Counted from the first letter of the stretch, positions 1 through 11,118 are shown. The stretch: DNA of 64,000 nucleotides from Agapanthus africanus (GCA_030015575.1 JASDDO010000001.1:323983595-324047594); one strand, 5' to 3'. Numbers and translations are program-made. The notes: generated by a model not told the origin, from the sequence alone.

Positions 1-20
1 TGCATACCTCATTGCCACTC

Positions 21-760
21 TTACTTTTACCCTTTTCTCCAGAACACCCCGTATTACTACGAACGTCCATTTCCATTGGACAAAACCATCGTATGGTTAT
101 ATACGAACTCGAAAGAATTTATTCGAGAATGGTTTCCGGTTCTGGAGGAAACGAATAGGACTATTCAGTTGTCTTTTCCTTTTACCTTCTCTCAGGTTGT
201 GAGTGCTCCTTGAATTAGGACGGTACACCTATTACGCAAATTGGATAGTCTTCTTCCAAACCATAGGCAGGTGCCGAACGGTAGGGAATGAAGAAAACCA
301 ATTAACCTAAACGGTGTACAGAAGGTATTAAGTAAAGACAAATAAAGGGATTAGTAAGAGGGCAAAGTAAATTGCGACTGCTATTCACGACCAAACCAAG
401 TATTTCTTCGTCAATCATAAATCACCTTTGTATTTCTCCAGAACACTTCGTATCACTACGAAGATCCACAGTTTATTGGATATTCCATCGTATGGTTATA
501 TACGAACTCGAAAGGAACTTGTTCCAGTTCGGGGATGGATTCTGGTTCAGGAGGAATAGGAATAAGGTTTATTCATGTGTCTTTTATCTTTACCTTCTCT
601 CAGGTTGCGAGTGCTCTTAGGATTAGGACAGTACACCCATTATGCTTATTGGATAGTCTTCTTCCAAACCATAGGCTGGTGCTGAAAGGTAGGGAATGAA
701 GAAAACCATTTAGCTTAAGAGGGTGTACAGAAGGTAATGACTAAAGACATATGAAGGGAT
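21..760 (+). repeat. Direct tandem duplication, about 400 bp per unit
   Basis: Two diverged copies follow one another. Landmarks are CAGAACAC near 41 and 439, and GGATAGTCTTCTTCCAAACC near 241 and 650, giving a period of about 400-410 bp. Each unit has a TCGTATGGTTATATACGA-like palindromic core and ends with a GTGTACAGAAGGTA block. The same duplication occurs at the same place in E (46310-47054) and F (57400-58000), so it predates the spread of this subfamily. Short frames in both units are interrupted, and no protein family is recognised. Confidence 0.75.
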
Positions 761-1189
761 ATGGAGAGATGGCAAAGAAATATACGGTTACAGTTGTGCA
801 TCTGGATAATGGAAGAGGCATTACTAGGAAACCCGGATACCCCATCGAAACATTTCAATGTTTCAGTTTCACTGTGTACTGTTAAAAGAAAAACTAATTT
901 CCCAATTGGTCCTTGCTCCAGGGTATGTATTTACCAGGTATGATTCTCACATCTGTATGGCTTTACAGATGATGAGTGGGAGTAAGTTATTGGGAATTGG
1001 GTGATCATCCTCATTATATCGGGATTCGTTGTAATTGGTGATATTTGAGGAAATCACCTGGGTTGTTTGCCGGACGGCAGATTTTTGGTTTTGAATATTC
1101 GTTGTTATGAACCAATTTCAAATTGATATATCTGTACGTCTATTTTTATAGAGTGAGATATAACTTTTTGAAATTATGTCTATGACATT

Positions 1190-3332
1190 TACCTATATCA
1201 GTGGATGGTTAGGTAAGGAGCATTTTACAGCGGTGTAATTCTTCTTAACCATAAGTACAGTTTTCAACCTACGACACACAGGGAATGAGTTATTAGACTC
1301 AAGAGACTTATACAAAGTATTGTATGTTGTCCAATGTCCGTGAGGACAGAGGGGTTGGTACTCGTACTATATTCTATTTACTTATGACTTCTCTAGTTCT
1401 TAGACATGTGTTTCGTAGAAATACAAGGTCTAAGTTTTGAGAAGTTATAGGTATATGAATAAAGTAGAGAACCAGGTATTGCAAGTATGAGGATTCTTCA
1501 AGGTGATCGAAGATATAGATACTTGTATATGGTATTCAGTTGATAGTAATGATTAAGAGAACTTGCTTCTCTTTCAGGTTACTCATATCTGGATGTATTC
1601 CTAAGTTGAGTAGTGCTGATCGGCCTCTCTCCATTTAGTTGACATGCACTGGAGACAGCTGCATGATTTGAATCTGGTTCAATTAAATCAATGCCTCTGT
1701 TTCTGTATTGGATATAGAACAGTTCATATCTTAATGATGTTAAGGTACGGGGAGTTGTCCGGCTTATGCTTAAAACCAGACTCTGGATAACTCAAGGCAC
1801 GTTTCTGTAATGGCTATTTGTGGGTTAACCCAGGCTATGACGAGGGTTGACTTTCTACCATCTGGAAGATCAATAGTGATATTGTTCTAGACTCGCCACA
1901 GTTTTAACAAAAATGGATTTTTTTTTCAGAAAACAGTAGTGGGAGTATGGTAAAACTGGAAGTGATTCCAGAACCACAAACGATTACTGAAAATTTGATA
2001 AGAACCTAAAGATTCAATCTGATTTGACATTCCATTGGCCACTCCGCAGATATGGTGGGTAACCCTCAGGCACCCGAGAGGTACTCCGGCAGCCTCAAGG
2101 ACGGTGGCAGGGAGGTTCTTGTTTACCCAGACTTACTATTACTGTTGTTCCAGACTATGAGACCCGGCAGAAGGATGAGTATAGCGTCGTTCTGAATTGG
2201 CTTTAGAAGCGTACATGTATATGACTCTGCCAGAGGGTTGTCGTAGTCGGTGGGAGTAGCGGAAGCATTGGTGGACAAGTAGCTTATGTCTATTTATAGA
2301 CTAAAGCAGATATAGCGGAGATAGATTATCTATTTCTGATGTGACAGTCATAGGTTCGACTTCATCAGAATAGGGGATGGATCTGTTAAGAAGGTAGTAG
2401 GGTGTGATGTCGTGGTTTTAGATGACACACAAAGAGTAGGAAGTGAAATTCCTATACTACGATTGGTTATACTTTGGTTGTCACACAGTGGTTTCTCCAC
2501 ATGGGACTTGGATTTTATATCAGACATCCTGGTTACTGGATCTATGGTTTTAGATCTAGATTTGGGTAGTATCCCAATCTGGGTATTTAGACAGCATTCT
2601 AAAGGTGTTTTAGAATGGACGACTCCTGGCACGGTAGTGTACCTGCAGGTGATGGAGTCACCCTCTCTAAAGGTGTCTTACAGACTAAAGGGGAGAGGGA
2701 TGTGCATGATTGGCAGATCACTTGCTTATGCAATTGAGTCAATCATGAGATGCCAAGTACCACACCAGATGTTGTTTTTGCAGTAGATGCAGTAAGTTGA
2801 TATTGATCCAATCCTGGAGAAACATTCGGAAGCAGTTTAAGAACATAAGTGGATGTTCTAGGGAAATGATAACGGCATCCTCCTTCGGGAGACAGTTATC
2901 ATTCCAGGCTTCCAAGGTGACCTAGATGACAGAATGACTGTCAGAGTTATAGTTTTCCCTCTGAAGAGGGGCAGTAGTTTGGACAGGTGGTCCAGATGGA
3001 CACTGAGGGAGGCATGACGCAGGATACTGATTAAGTTCAGTTGACGATACAGTCTAAGAAGTTTGGATTTGCAGTTCATTTATGAACTAGGTCCCATCAG
3101 ATATCCAGACATATTCTAAGACAGGTATTGCTCATTTCGGGAGATGGCTTTCTCCGCGAACTTGAGATAAAGAGAGACATAGAAAGAAACATTAGAGCGG
3201 ATCCACTCATTGATGCTATTCCTCGAACGCATTAGTCTCGCAAGCGGGTTTTGTGAGACTGATTAGTAGAGGAGTTGGGTGTTCGGTATCACACGGGCAG
3301 TGAGTATGCGACATCGCAATAATTAGCCTTGA
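1190..3332 (+). pseudogene. Degenerate copia pol (integrase to RNase H remnants) of element D
   Basis: Compared by eye with the intact pol of element A (30170-33496), recognisable blocks appear in order. They are an integrase-core block near 1330-1500, the integrase C-terminal block near 1750, an RT block at 2340-2790 and an RNase H tail near 3090-3240. Stops and frame changes separate the blocks. In the RT block the YVDD box is replaced: only an LDD remains and the following residues do not match, so the polymerase cannot be active. The frame at 2412-2786 is a surviving open piece of this RT, not an independent gene. The same decay is shared with E and F. Confidence 0.75.
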
Positions 3333-3347
3333 GTGCAAGTGGGAGAT
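3333..3347 (+). other. Polypurine tract of element D
   Basis: GTGCAAGTGGGAGAT lies directly before the TGTTGG start of the 3' LTR. This is where plus-strand DNA synthesis would be primed. The same 15-mer adjoins the 3' LTRs of A, B and E; F has a one-base variant. Confidence 0.85.
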
Positions 3348-5457
3348 TGTTGGAGATAGTGCCCTCAGAGTCAATTATTGGATCACAGGCATATGATTGC
3401 AATGATTGAGAGAGGACCTATTCCGGTAGGACAGTCTTACTCAAGATGATAGTATGCTATCTGGTTTATCTTTATCATCGTGTACTGCTTTAGGTGACCT
3501 TACAGGTCACTATTGCACGTTGATAGAGCTCTTAGGATTTTTTCTTGACGACCAGCAGTATGATGACGATCATATACGTGGGAGCTGGGGTCTATAAGCA
3601 TATCCTTAAAAGGTCCCTAGTCGTGGGAGTTTTTGAGACAGGGCATCGATACTCCAGAGTAGACTAGTGTATACAGTCGAGACCCCGACGAGGGGCGGTG
3701 GCCGGTCTCACAAGCCACTGGTGTCAGTTGGTTCACCTAAGATGTATACGGGTGCTCATTGGGATATGAGTACACCGGACAGGCCTCGCCGGGAACATGC
3801 TAGTTGGTCTTATACCAGACGTCAGATAGCAGTTCCCTGGTGACATGTGTACAGGTTAGTTCATCGACCTGAGATCGTCATTTGTCTCGTGTGAGTTCCC
3901 ACTGTACTTTGATTACTACCCTACCACGCTCGAAGGAGTCATGCAAATAGGTTTTAGTTGGGTACAGTCCCGAGCCACATGAAGGCAGTGAGCGTATCTT
4001 CAGGGGTTCATCTCTCCCGGTATTGGGGGTGAGGTCGCGCTGTGTCTAGGAGAGCCATTACACGAAGACCTTGGCCAAGGCAGGAGATTTACTGGTAGGT
4101 ATTCCAGTAATATCTCAGGGTGTTCTGAGCTACACTCCGACACGACTTGTACCGCTTTTGGGGGTCTGACTTTTACCAACCCCCTAGGTCCGCCATGCGA
4201 TGCTCAAAGACGAACGGACCGGACTGTACGGATATTGTCACTGACAGGCTCAGTAGGGTGTCAGGATGAGTTCGCTCATCGACGTCCCTTTTGGTCAATA
4301 CCTGGTAGCCCGTTACGTATGGCTAATACCTCTGACGTGCTAGTGGTTAAATCCACAGCCAAGGGATTGACGAGTCTTTAGAGTCCCCCACAGACCGTTT
4401 CTCAAGTTTCGGGCGAAACGCTGTAGAGGCCGTATGGAGATATGGCAGGGTTCGGTCATATACGTGCGGTATTGCACGGATCATGATCGGACGGATAATA
4501 CTAGCGGGCTTTGGTTTAAGCTGGATCCTAGTATTGTACAGTGTAGATTTTGTTTCATTACATTTGTATTCGGTCGGAATACAAATGCGGGTATGTATAT
4601 ACAGTCGCGGGGTTTTCCTGTAATTTATTACAGGATCGGTTTTTTGAAGTTGCCAGTTTGCTTTCCGTTTCGGCCATTTTCCTTTGTTTCTTTCTTTAGC
4701 CAAAAATTGGTGTGGAGAGGGTTATTTGCAATTGTGCATTTTATTATGGAGAAGACTTTTTGTGATGATAGCTTCATGATGGTTCAACCATCATTTGACT
4801 TCTTGGTTCATGATTGTTAATGATTGCTTGACTTTTGGGTTATGATGATGAAGGGTTATGATGATAGAGTGAGAATTGCTTTTGGTTTATGATCACCCCT
4901 TTCCTTTTTCCTACACTTACCTCCTTCATTGTTTTTTCCCCCTCTCTCCATATGCTTTGGCCGGCCACTAGATAAAGACAGCCCATTCTTTTTGGTGAGG
5001 AGATGATGCATCTCATTTTTTATTTCATGCAAAATGACTAGCTCCATTTCATTGCTCATTTAATCTCCACTCCTAATGGCAACTTCACAACCCTTTGAGA
5101 CAAAGTAATCCACACTTAGCCTACAGCATTCTTGGACACGTCGGCTCGCCAACTTCGTGCCCGAGTTGCCTCGGTCCAGAGGTGGGAGCCCGTAAAAGAA
5201 CCCGGTGATGTGGTGCCCTTTCCGACGAGGAGATGAAGACCGGAGATTCCGCGAGGAGATCGGGATGGAGGCCGAAGACCGAAGGACACGGATCGCTCGG
5301 TATAGCATTCTACCCTTTCTCTAGTTAGCTAGCATTAGGTTAATGTCCCGATCCGGGTTTTAAAGTCCGCGGTAGCGCCGGTTTCTGATTAAAGAAAAGT
5401 TTTTGTTTCCGCATTTTGGCCTCGGAAAGACGGCCGGGGCGCTGCCGTGCACTTACA
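3348..5457 (+). repeat. 3' LTR of element D (2110 bp)
   Basis: It begins TGTTGGAGATAG and ends GTGCACTTACA, so it has TG...CA ends. It is similar along its length to the LTRs of E (41460-43699, 49426-51666), F and J. It contains two palindromes: CGTGC/GCACG at 4463-4478, and perfect 11-bp arms CATTTGTATTC/GAATACAAATG at 4561-4587. Small frames inside are not conserved between family members and are not called. Confidence 0.88.
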
Positions 5458-7313
5458 CAAAGAAGTTTATACCTCACAGATTTATGTCCTTCGGGTCTTC
5501 TTGTTGCTGTCCTCCTTCTCGTCATAGGCTCCAAGGATCGTAACGGATCGCGCAACCTCGTCGGCATCCTCGAGTCAAAGACGATCCACCCAAGAGTATA
5601 TAGTTCGAGCTCCAACCTTAAATCCGAGATAACTCCGGTATCTAGTTCGCTAAACTAGATGTCCTAGATGATGTAGAGAGTGTAGATGGATTAATATGTC
5701 TCTAATACCCTTAGGTTTCTCAACTCATGAGACATGAAAGGCTAGAGGAAGAAGAAGGGGAGCTTGAGGAAAAGCTAGTTGAGAAAATGAACGAGTGAGA
5801 ATGGCTCATTTGTGATGAATAGATAATGAAGCATATAATATTTGATAAGATAAATATCTTAACAAATATCAAGCATGCTTCACAAAATATCTAGGAGTGA
5901 GTCATGCCATGAATCACCAAGTGCCATATCTCACTTAATGCAAACTTCCACCTCATTTCCTCCACCTCATAAATCTTTTAATTAAAAGATTAAAAACCCT
6001 AATGAGGTGTCTTCTTCTAGAAGCAATCCCGAGTAAATTACGAGAATGCCTCTCATCCGTATATACAAACCCGTATCTGCATTCCGAAGAATACGAATAC
6101 AATGAGACAAAAATAATCCATCAATATAATACTAAGATCCGGCTTAAACCAAACCCCACTAGTATTATCCGTCCGAACATCATACGTGCACAAGTACACG
6201 TATGTGTTCAAAGCCCTGATGTAAAACCATACGGCATCTACATCTTTTGCCCGATGCAGGGAAACCCTCTGTGTGGAACTCTAAAGACTCGACACTACAC
6301 TGGCAGTGGGTTTAACCACAAGCACGTCAACGGTACTAGCTGTACGTAACGGCTACCCAGGTATCTGTCGATAAGAAGGCCGATGAGCAAACTCATCCGA
6401 ACTCCTACTCAGCCTATCTGTGACAATCTCCGTATAGTCTGGTCTGTTCATCTAAGAGTATCATATATCGGGCCTAGAGGACGATAATCTTCAGACCCCT
6501 AATAGCGTAATAAGTCGTGTCGGAGTGTAGCCCAAAACACCTTAAAAGACTACTGGAGAACCTACCAGTAAATCTCGCTTGCCTTGGCCAAGGACTTTGT
6601 GTAATGGCTTTCCGAACACAGCGCGATATCAACCCCCAATACCGGGAGAGACGAATCCTATCTAACCGCCACTACCTCCAAGTGCTTCGAGACTGCACCC
6701 AACTACTATCTGTTTGCACGACTCCTTTGGCCCGTGGTAGGTAGTAATCTAAGAACAGTGGGTACACACTCGAGACGAAATAGCAGTGTCAAGTCGACGG
6801 ATTAAGCTGTACTCATGTCACCTGGGAACTGCCACCCGACGATAGGTATAATACCCACCAGCGGTTCCCTACGAGTCCTGTCCAGTGTACTTATAACCCA
6901 ATGAGCACCTGCATACTATCTCCGGTACGACGTACTAATGGCGGTGGGACAGACCATCTCCCCTGCTGGGATGAGAAGCGTATACACTAGTCTACTCTGG
7001 AGTATCGATGCCCCGTCTCGATAATCCTATGATTGGAGACCTGTATAGGATGTGCTTATAGACTACCCAGCCCCCACTGGTGTGACTGCCATCACAACAC
7101 CGGTAATCAAGCAAAGATCCTAAGGGCTCTACCAATATATATAAGCGATATGCTAAAAGAAACACATGCACATATTGAGGTAGAAACAAACCATGTAGCA
7201 TACTACCATTTTGAGAAAGACTGTTCGATATCCGTGTATATCTCCAGCTTCCATTAAGTAATATACAAATCAGTATGATACAATAATGGCCTCTAGGGCA
7301 TATAACACTAACA
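5458..7313 (-). mobile_element. Family-A-like LTR G, truncated on the left by element D
   Basis: Read on the minus strand this begins TGTTAGTGTTATATGCCC at 7313 and runs through the blocks seen in the LTRs of element A. It stops abruptly at the end of element D at 5458. The missing LTR end should lie left of D, outside the window. Sequence on the right (7314 on) is the polyprotein of a different copia element (H), so G is itself an insertion, either a full element continuing off-window or a solo LTR. It contains a palindrome with arms CATACGTG and CACGTATG at 6181-6204. Confidence 0.82.
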
Positions 7314-7779
7314 GGTGCTCATCAAGGTGGTAAAGTCCATCTATCTCTGTCCCCATGCCAATCGTTCGCTGTCTCACACTCCTGAAAAACACATCCTCCA
7401 GAGAAAAAGATTGCGCTACAATTCAATTGCCGAGTCAGTTGGCTAACGGATAATAAGTTGAAAGGAAATCGAGACAAGTATAAAACAGAAGACAGAGGTG
7501 TGATGTAGCCTGAATTGAACCCGCTCCCACAATTTCAGCAATATTGCCATCTGCTAAAGTGACCGGGATGGTTCCATGTCTCTTCTTATAGGAAGACAAT
7601 ATATTTTGCTCTCCTGTCATGTGATCTGTAGCGCCAGAATCAATAATCCAAGGACAGGGAGGATTTGTTGACGAGAGACAAGATATATGATTGCCTCTTG
7701 TCTTGATTAAATCTGAAGTGAGTGAAGACACAAGGAGATGAAGTATTTGCATTTCATCATTTAAACAGTACCTTTCCAA
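7314..7779 (-). pseudogene. Copia protease / GAG-pre-integrase fragment of element H
   Basis: The minus-strand frame from 7779 carries the aspartic protease box WIIDSGATDHM, then a TLADG motif and an LLSVSQLT block. These are the usual order at the protease to GAG-pre-integrase junction of Ty1/copia polyproteins. A frame change is needed shortly before 7314 to keep the downstream IDGLYHLDEH-like block in register, after which the sequence is cut by LTR G. The zinc-binding, RT and RNase H parts are not in the window. Function in life: proteolytic maturation of the Gag-Pol precursor in the virus-like particle. Here it is a fragment and not functional. Confidence 0.8.
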
Positions 7780-8971
7780 ATTAGTTTACGATGCAACCGA
7801 TGTCATTATCATAGCTATTCGTAAACAGTAAAGATTCTCAAGCAATCTATCAAACACCTGATGGGGTGGCTTAAGCTCACCAGTTTCAACCACCAAATAA
7901 CAAGAACTAGTGCTCACGAAATCGAGGCAACCCTCAAAATAATGTTCGTATTTGCAAACGAGCTTGAATCTACACACCAAAAAGAGAGATCTCCAAAGAT
8001 CTCATCGAAATACAATCAAGAATGCTAACCAACCAAAGAAAGGAATCTACATAGATTCCACCCAAATACCGCGATCAATCTTGTAAAATCCGATCCACGA
8101 TCAAACTACTACAACTCAAACAAACAACCAACTCAATTGGGTCAGATCACGGACTCCGACGACTCCAAAACGCTAACAATACACTCATTCACAGAACTCA
8201 TAATGAAAATAAGACTAATCAACATCAATCGATTGAGAAATTACCTAAAAATCCTCGTATTACTGTAGCAATCACCAATAAAGAGCTCAAAATCCCCAAA
8301 CCGAGCACTTAACTCCCAAAGCAAACACAAAAATCCCAGATCGAACATTAACTGAGCACTAAATCTCCAAATCGAACATCGGAATCTCCATCGAACATCA
8401 ACAGAGCACTTAAACTCTAAAAAACGAAGCAACTCGAGGCAGATCCAAGTAGCTCGAGGTCAAAGGCTGGTATCGAAATCGAAATCAAGGTCATATAAAA
8501 AAACTGAGATGATGCAGCAGCAAATACCCAAATCGAGGTCGAAGAAGCAGCATAAGGTTGAAAAAGCAGCAGCTGCGGCAATAGATCTTTAGATCGAGCA
8601 AGCAATCTTCTTAAATCGATCAAGAATCGAATAAGAGTCTAAATCGAATTCGAACAAGAAGTAGATCTGAATACACCCAAATCGAGCTCAAGTCGAGATC
8701 ATCCTCATCATTGATGGCAGATCAGCAAGAGCTCGATGACAAGGGCGTCGACTCAGCTCGAATCGTTACCAATCGGCGTCAAGAGGCTTCGTCGGAGATC
8801 AGGCGACGGTCGTCGATGGTTGCCAAAGTTCGGCGAGGCTCCTACGAGGGTCTACGGTGGTGGAAGGTGGTGACGATGGCTGTTGCGGCCGGGTTAGGGT
8901 TTGGGGTTTGTTGGTAATGAAGGGTTGAGAGTAGAGATGTTTAGTGATGGAGGACTGAGATTGGATCAGAG
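7780..8971 (-). other. Expected gag region of element H, no gag recognised
   Basis: This stretch lies between the PBS and the protease of H, where a copia gag belongs. No CCHC zinc knuckle or other gag motif is visible. The frames present (8711-8917 plus; 8799-9086, 8241-8432 and 7786-7980 minus) are short and of low-complexity composition. It is probably a decayed or rearranged gag plus leader. Confidence 0.4.
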
Positions 8972-8983
8972 GATCTGATACCA
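8972..8983 (-). other. Primer-binding site of element H
   Basis: Read on the minus strand, TGGTATCAGATC directly follows the CA end of the 5' LTR. The first ten bases match the 3' end of plant initiator tRNA-Met, the usual primer for copia elements. Confidence 0.85.
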
Positions 8984-9149
8984 TGTTGGATTGAGAGAAA
9001 TGAGCAAGAAAATGATTAGGGAAGTGTAATGGGTTAATTAGCTCAAGGATAATTTCTCTCTTTATATAGCCAAACACATTATGCAATTACATTCTTATTA
9101 TTATCATAATTACATATAACCCCGTATATAATATGGATTATTCTTAACA
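8984..9149 (-). repeat. 5' LTR of element H (166 bp)
   Basis: Plus-strand ends are TGTTGGATTG and TTCTTAACA, a short inverted TGTTRR/YYAACA pair. The adjacent PBS fixes it as the 5' LTR of a minus-strand element. CTCTTTATATAGCC at about 9056-9069 holds a TATATA stretch; its minus-strand reading, GGCTATATAAAGAG, is a good TATA box for transcription leftward into H. AATGT (9150-9154) would be one copy of the target duplication; the other copy is off-window. Confidence 0.85.
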
Positions 9150-9249
9150 AATGTGATTCTAGAATACTTCCTAATTATTTCCCTTAGAGTGAATGTAGAC
9201 TGTAATAAAAATGTTCAGTCAGGTTGTCAACAGTAAAGGAAGACCATAC
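9150..9249 (-). other. Start of intron 2 of the plastidic glucose transporter gene
   Basis: The GT donor is at 9249-9248 on the minus strand (GTATGGTC). The intron continues left and is interrupted after 100 bp by copia element H. No acceptor or third exon is seen in the window. Confidence 0.75.
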
Positions 9250-9383
9250 CCAAGATGATATCCGAAAAGAATGGCCGCCAAACAAGCAACTCCGACAAAA
9301 GGCAAAACTGTCCCAGAAGATTGTTTTAATTTTATTAGATGAAACATCCTCAAATTTATTAGAGGGAACATCCTCGATGTCAC
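9250..9383 (-). CDS. pGlcT: Plastidic glucose transporter, exon 2 (carries a frameshift)
   Basis: The acceptor TTTCAG precedes 9383 and the donor GTATGG follows 9250. Joined to exon 1, the phase gives GDIEDVPSNK, then a near repeat FEDVSSNK. After that the family-conserved residues SSGTVLPFVGVACL and FGYHLG are found in the +1 frame. These are the start of the first membrane segment of plastid-envelope MFS glucose transporters (pGlcT/GLT1 type). One extra A in the AATAAAATTAAAA run near 9333-9340 would explain the shift. The other frame stays open to the donor but does not resemble the family. The exon length and the splice point after YHLG fit the plant gene as I remember it. The frameshift, the missing later exons and the inserted retrotransposons suggest a pseudogene, though a sequencing error in a homopolymer is possible. 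Confidence 0.8.
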
Positions 9384-10148
9384 CTGAAATGAAGTAAAAA
9401 CAAAGAATGATAATAAATTAATAGACAAATTTGAAGTACAAAGATTAAAAAATAGATAAATGTAAAAAAGTAGATAAATGTATAAAACTGTATTAGACTG
9501 TTTCAGGCTCTGTAGATGAGATGCTTCAATTCAATAACCACTAAATGTTTCAAATGATTAACATAACAAATACATATTATATTATATATGTGAATATGTT
9601 TTTCAGAAGAAAAAAATCAACTTAACCAAATTGGTCCCTAGTCAACAAATAAATTATAGACCTGATATCCATAAGAACCAGCACAGTAAGGTAATGACCA
9701 TATAATCATAATTCTATGACTTGGAAGTGGTGCACAAAAGATACAATCAAATTGTCCATGCAGTTGCAGTTCGGACATGCCACAATACTAATAATGAAGG
9801 ATCCTGATAATATTGCAAAACAATAGGAATAACAATGTGTAAATATACAAAGAGATTGTAATGTAAATGTTAAATGTGTACCAAAAAAGAAAAAAAGGTT
9901 TTGTAATGGGATTTCTAATGATAACTGCATTTGGCCCAGTGATCAGAGACTTAAAATTTTGGTATATAAGATCAAAGGTGGCACAAGAACACAGCCTTAC
10001 AATGCAATCACAAAACATCAACATTTCATGACTTCATGACTATAATACAAAGTCAAAAAGTATCCAACAATCCACCTACTAATGCATGACAAGATAACCA
10101 GCAAATAAAATCAAACATCCTTAAGTGATGAGAATAGAAAGAACATAC
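9384..10148 (-). other. Intron 1 of the plastidic glucose transporter gene
   Basis: A 765-bp AT-rich intron with donor GTATGTTC after 10149 and acceptor TTTCAG before 9383. Frames of 74-78 codons inside it (9706-9930, 9788-10024) are intronic noise rich in hydrophobic codons. No repeat or RNA gene is recognised. Confidence 0.78.
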
Positions 10149-10410
10149 CAGCAGCAGCCCTGACCGATCGGGCACCCACCTTCGTCCTGAAGATGGTCTC
10201 GACACCATTCATCTCTCTTTCAATCCCAACTCCCATATCAACCAATCTCAAAAGGGATCTTACACAGCAAGATCCCAAGCCTGGCATCAAAAGGTTCCTC
10301 CTTTCAAAACCACCTTTGTTTAGGTCACCAAAACTCGCTGATAACCTCCTGGCCCTGAGATCAGGGACAGCAAACCTTCCTTTAACAGCAGTGATTGTAG
10401 CACCTTGCAT
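10149..10410 (-). CDS. pGlcT: Plastidic glucose transporter, exon 1 (transit peptide)
   Basis: Starts at the ATG at 10410 with MQGATITAVKGRF. It continues with a long Arg/Ser-rich, acid-poor stretch typical of a chloroplast transit peptide, ending VGARSVRAAAG at the donor (10149/10148), phase 1. The start MQ...AVKG and the end ARSVRA match the N-terminus of plant pGlcT as I remember it, and the next exon supplies the diagnostic SSGTVLPF segment. The family exports glucose released by starch breakdown across the inner plastid envelope and has 12 membrane spans; only the targeting region and the beginning of span 1 are present here. The remaining exons would lie left of element H, at least 9 kb away and off-window, or have been lost. 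Confidence 0.85.
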
Positions 10411-10582
10411 CTTTACTCTCTCTCAAATTCCTGAATTTCCAATAAAACCAACAAAATAAACTACACATAATCTTTAAAAATATATATAATAATTTAAAAT
10501 AAGAGCAATTTTGAAGATCTCAATTTAAACTTATACATTGTAAAATCCTAAAAATTCTCCAAGTCAACAAAAAAATTTGAAC
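10411..10582 (-). promoter_or_regulatory. 5' UTR and possible core promoter of the glucose transporter gene
   Basis: Upstream of the ATG on the minus strand is a GA-rich leader (GAGAGAGAGTAAAG). An AT-rich block containing TATATATATTTTTAAAG lies at about 10475-10490, about 70 bp before the ATG and suitably placed for a TATA box. No other motif is convincing. Confidence 0.4.
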
Positions 10583-10708
10583 GATTAATATATTGTTGAG
10601 ATCGACTTTCGCTCGATAATCTAAATTAAGAAAAACACAATTTTTCCTACATTTTTATCCTCCAAATCATTGAAGGAGTTGTAGAAATCCATAAAGAATT
10701 TCAATCTA
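10583..10708 (+). repeat. Direct repeat flanking the inverted-repeat element, left copy
   Basis: TTAATATATTGTT...TTTTATCCTCCAAA...TTGTAGAAATCCAT recurs in diverged form at 11742-11867 in the same orientation. It is too long for a transposon target duplication, so it looks like an older local duplication into which the inverted-repeat element came. Confidence 0.6.
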
Positions 10709-10732
10709 ATCAAAAGTGTATGGACAATTTTT

Positions 10733-11085
10733 TAAAATAGGCTTGCTTTATAAAATATTAATAAAATTAGGTTACTTTCAAAAATTATTACAAATCTAGG
10801 CCATTTTTGACAACATAGGCGCTACATCAGAGCCAGATCAGCGCTGACGCTGGGCTGTTTTTTTTAAAATAATTTCCAAGGGGCGCACTTCTCCATACAA
10901 TTCAAAGGGGCGCACGTTGGAAGTGCGCTCTTTTGAAAATGTTCTTCTTCCTTTCTCTGGAGCTCATCTCCTTCCTCCCTCTCATCTTCTTCTTCCTCTC
11001 TCTCCTTCCCCTTTCTCTCTCATCTCCAGCATCAATTCCCACCTCCACCGACGCCTCTCTTCCTTCACCGCCACCGCCGCCCTCC
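10733..11085 (+). repeat. Left inverted arm of the MADS-carrying element
   Basis: Pairs with 11385-11723. Landmarks shared with the right arm in reverse complement: AATATTAATAAAA, GCTGGGCT, CCATACAATTCAAAG, CATCTTCTTCTTCC and CATCAATTCCC. The inner part is CT-rich and resembles plant 5' UTR sequence. It produces proline/serine-rich frames on both strands that are not called as genes. Confidence 0.7.
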
Positions 11086-11118
11086 TCAACGCGACCCTCT
11101 CCTTCACCACATGGATCC

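Larger units (their letters stand above)
1..5457 (+). mobile_element. Copia-type LTR retrotransposon D, 3' portion (5' end off window)
   Basis: The interior runs from the window edge to 3347 and is followed by a polypurine tract and a complete 3' LTR (3348-5457). The 5' LTR, PBS and leader lie to the left of the window. The interior matches the interiors of elements E and F further right over the whole length, including a tandem duplication and a decayed polymerase. Immediately after the LTR comes CAAAG, the expected right copy of a 5-bp target duplication, and then family-A-like LTR sequence (G). D is therefore inserted in an LTR. With no intact polymerase frame, D is judged non-autonomous. 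Confidence 0.85.
7314..9149 (-). mobile_element. Copia element H, 5' LTR and protease region (rest off window)
   Basis: On the minus strand this reads 5' LTR (8984-9149), PBS (8972-8983), about 1.2 kb with no recognisable gag, then protease and the start of the integrase leader domain, cut at 7314 by the end of LTR G. The very short LTR (166 bp) and the DSGAT protease box set it apart from the other copia elements here; short-LTR Ale-type lineages are the closest guess. H lies inside an intron of the plastidic glucose transporter gene and has the same orientation. Confidence 0.8.

Noticed and set aside
2348-2632. Minus-strand frame resembling frames at 44517-44744 and 55799-56038
   Set aside because: It is the antisense shadow of the decayed RT shared by D, E and F, not a conserved gene.
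8711-8917. 68-codon plus frame, possible small gene
   Set aside because: It lies in the leader/gag region of element H, has no recognisable motif, and overlaps an equally long minus frame.
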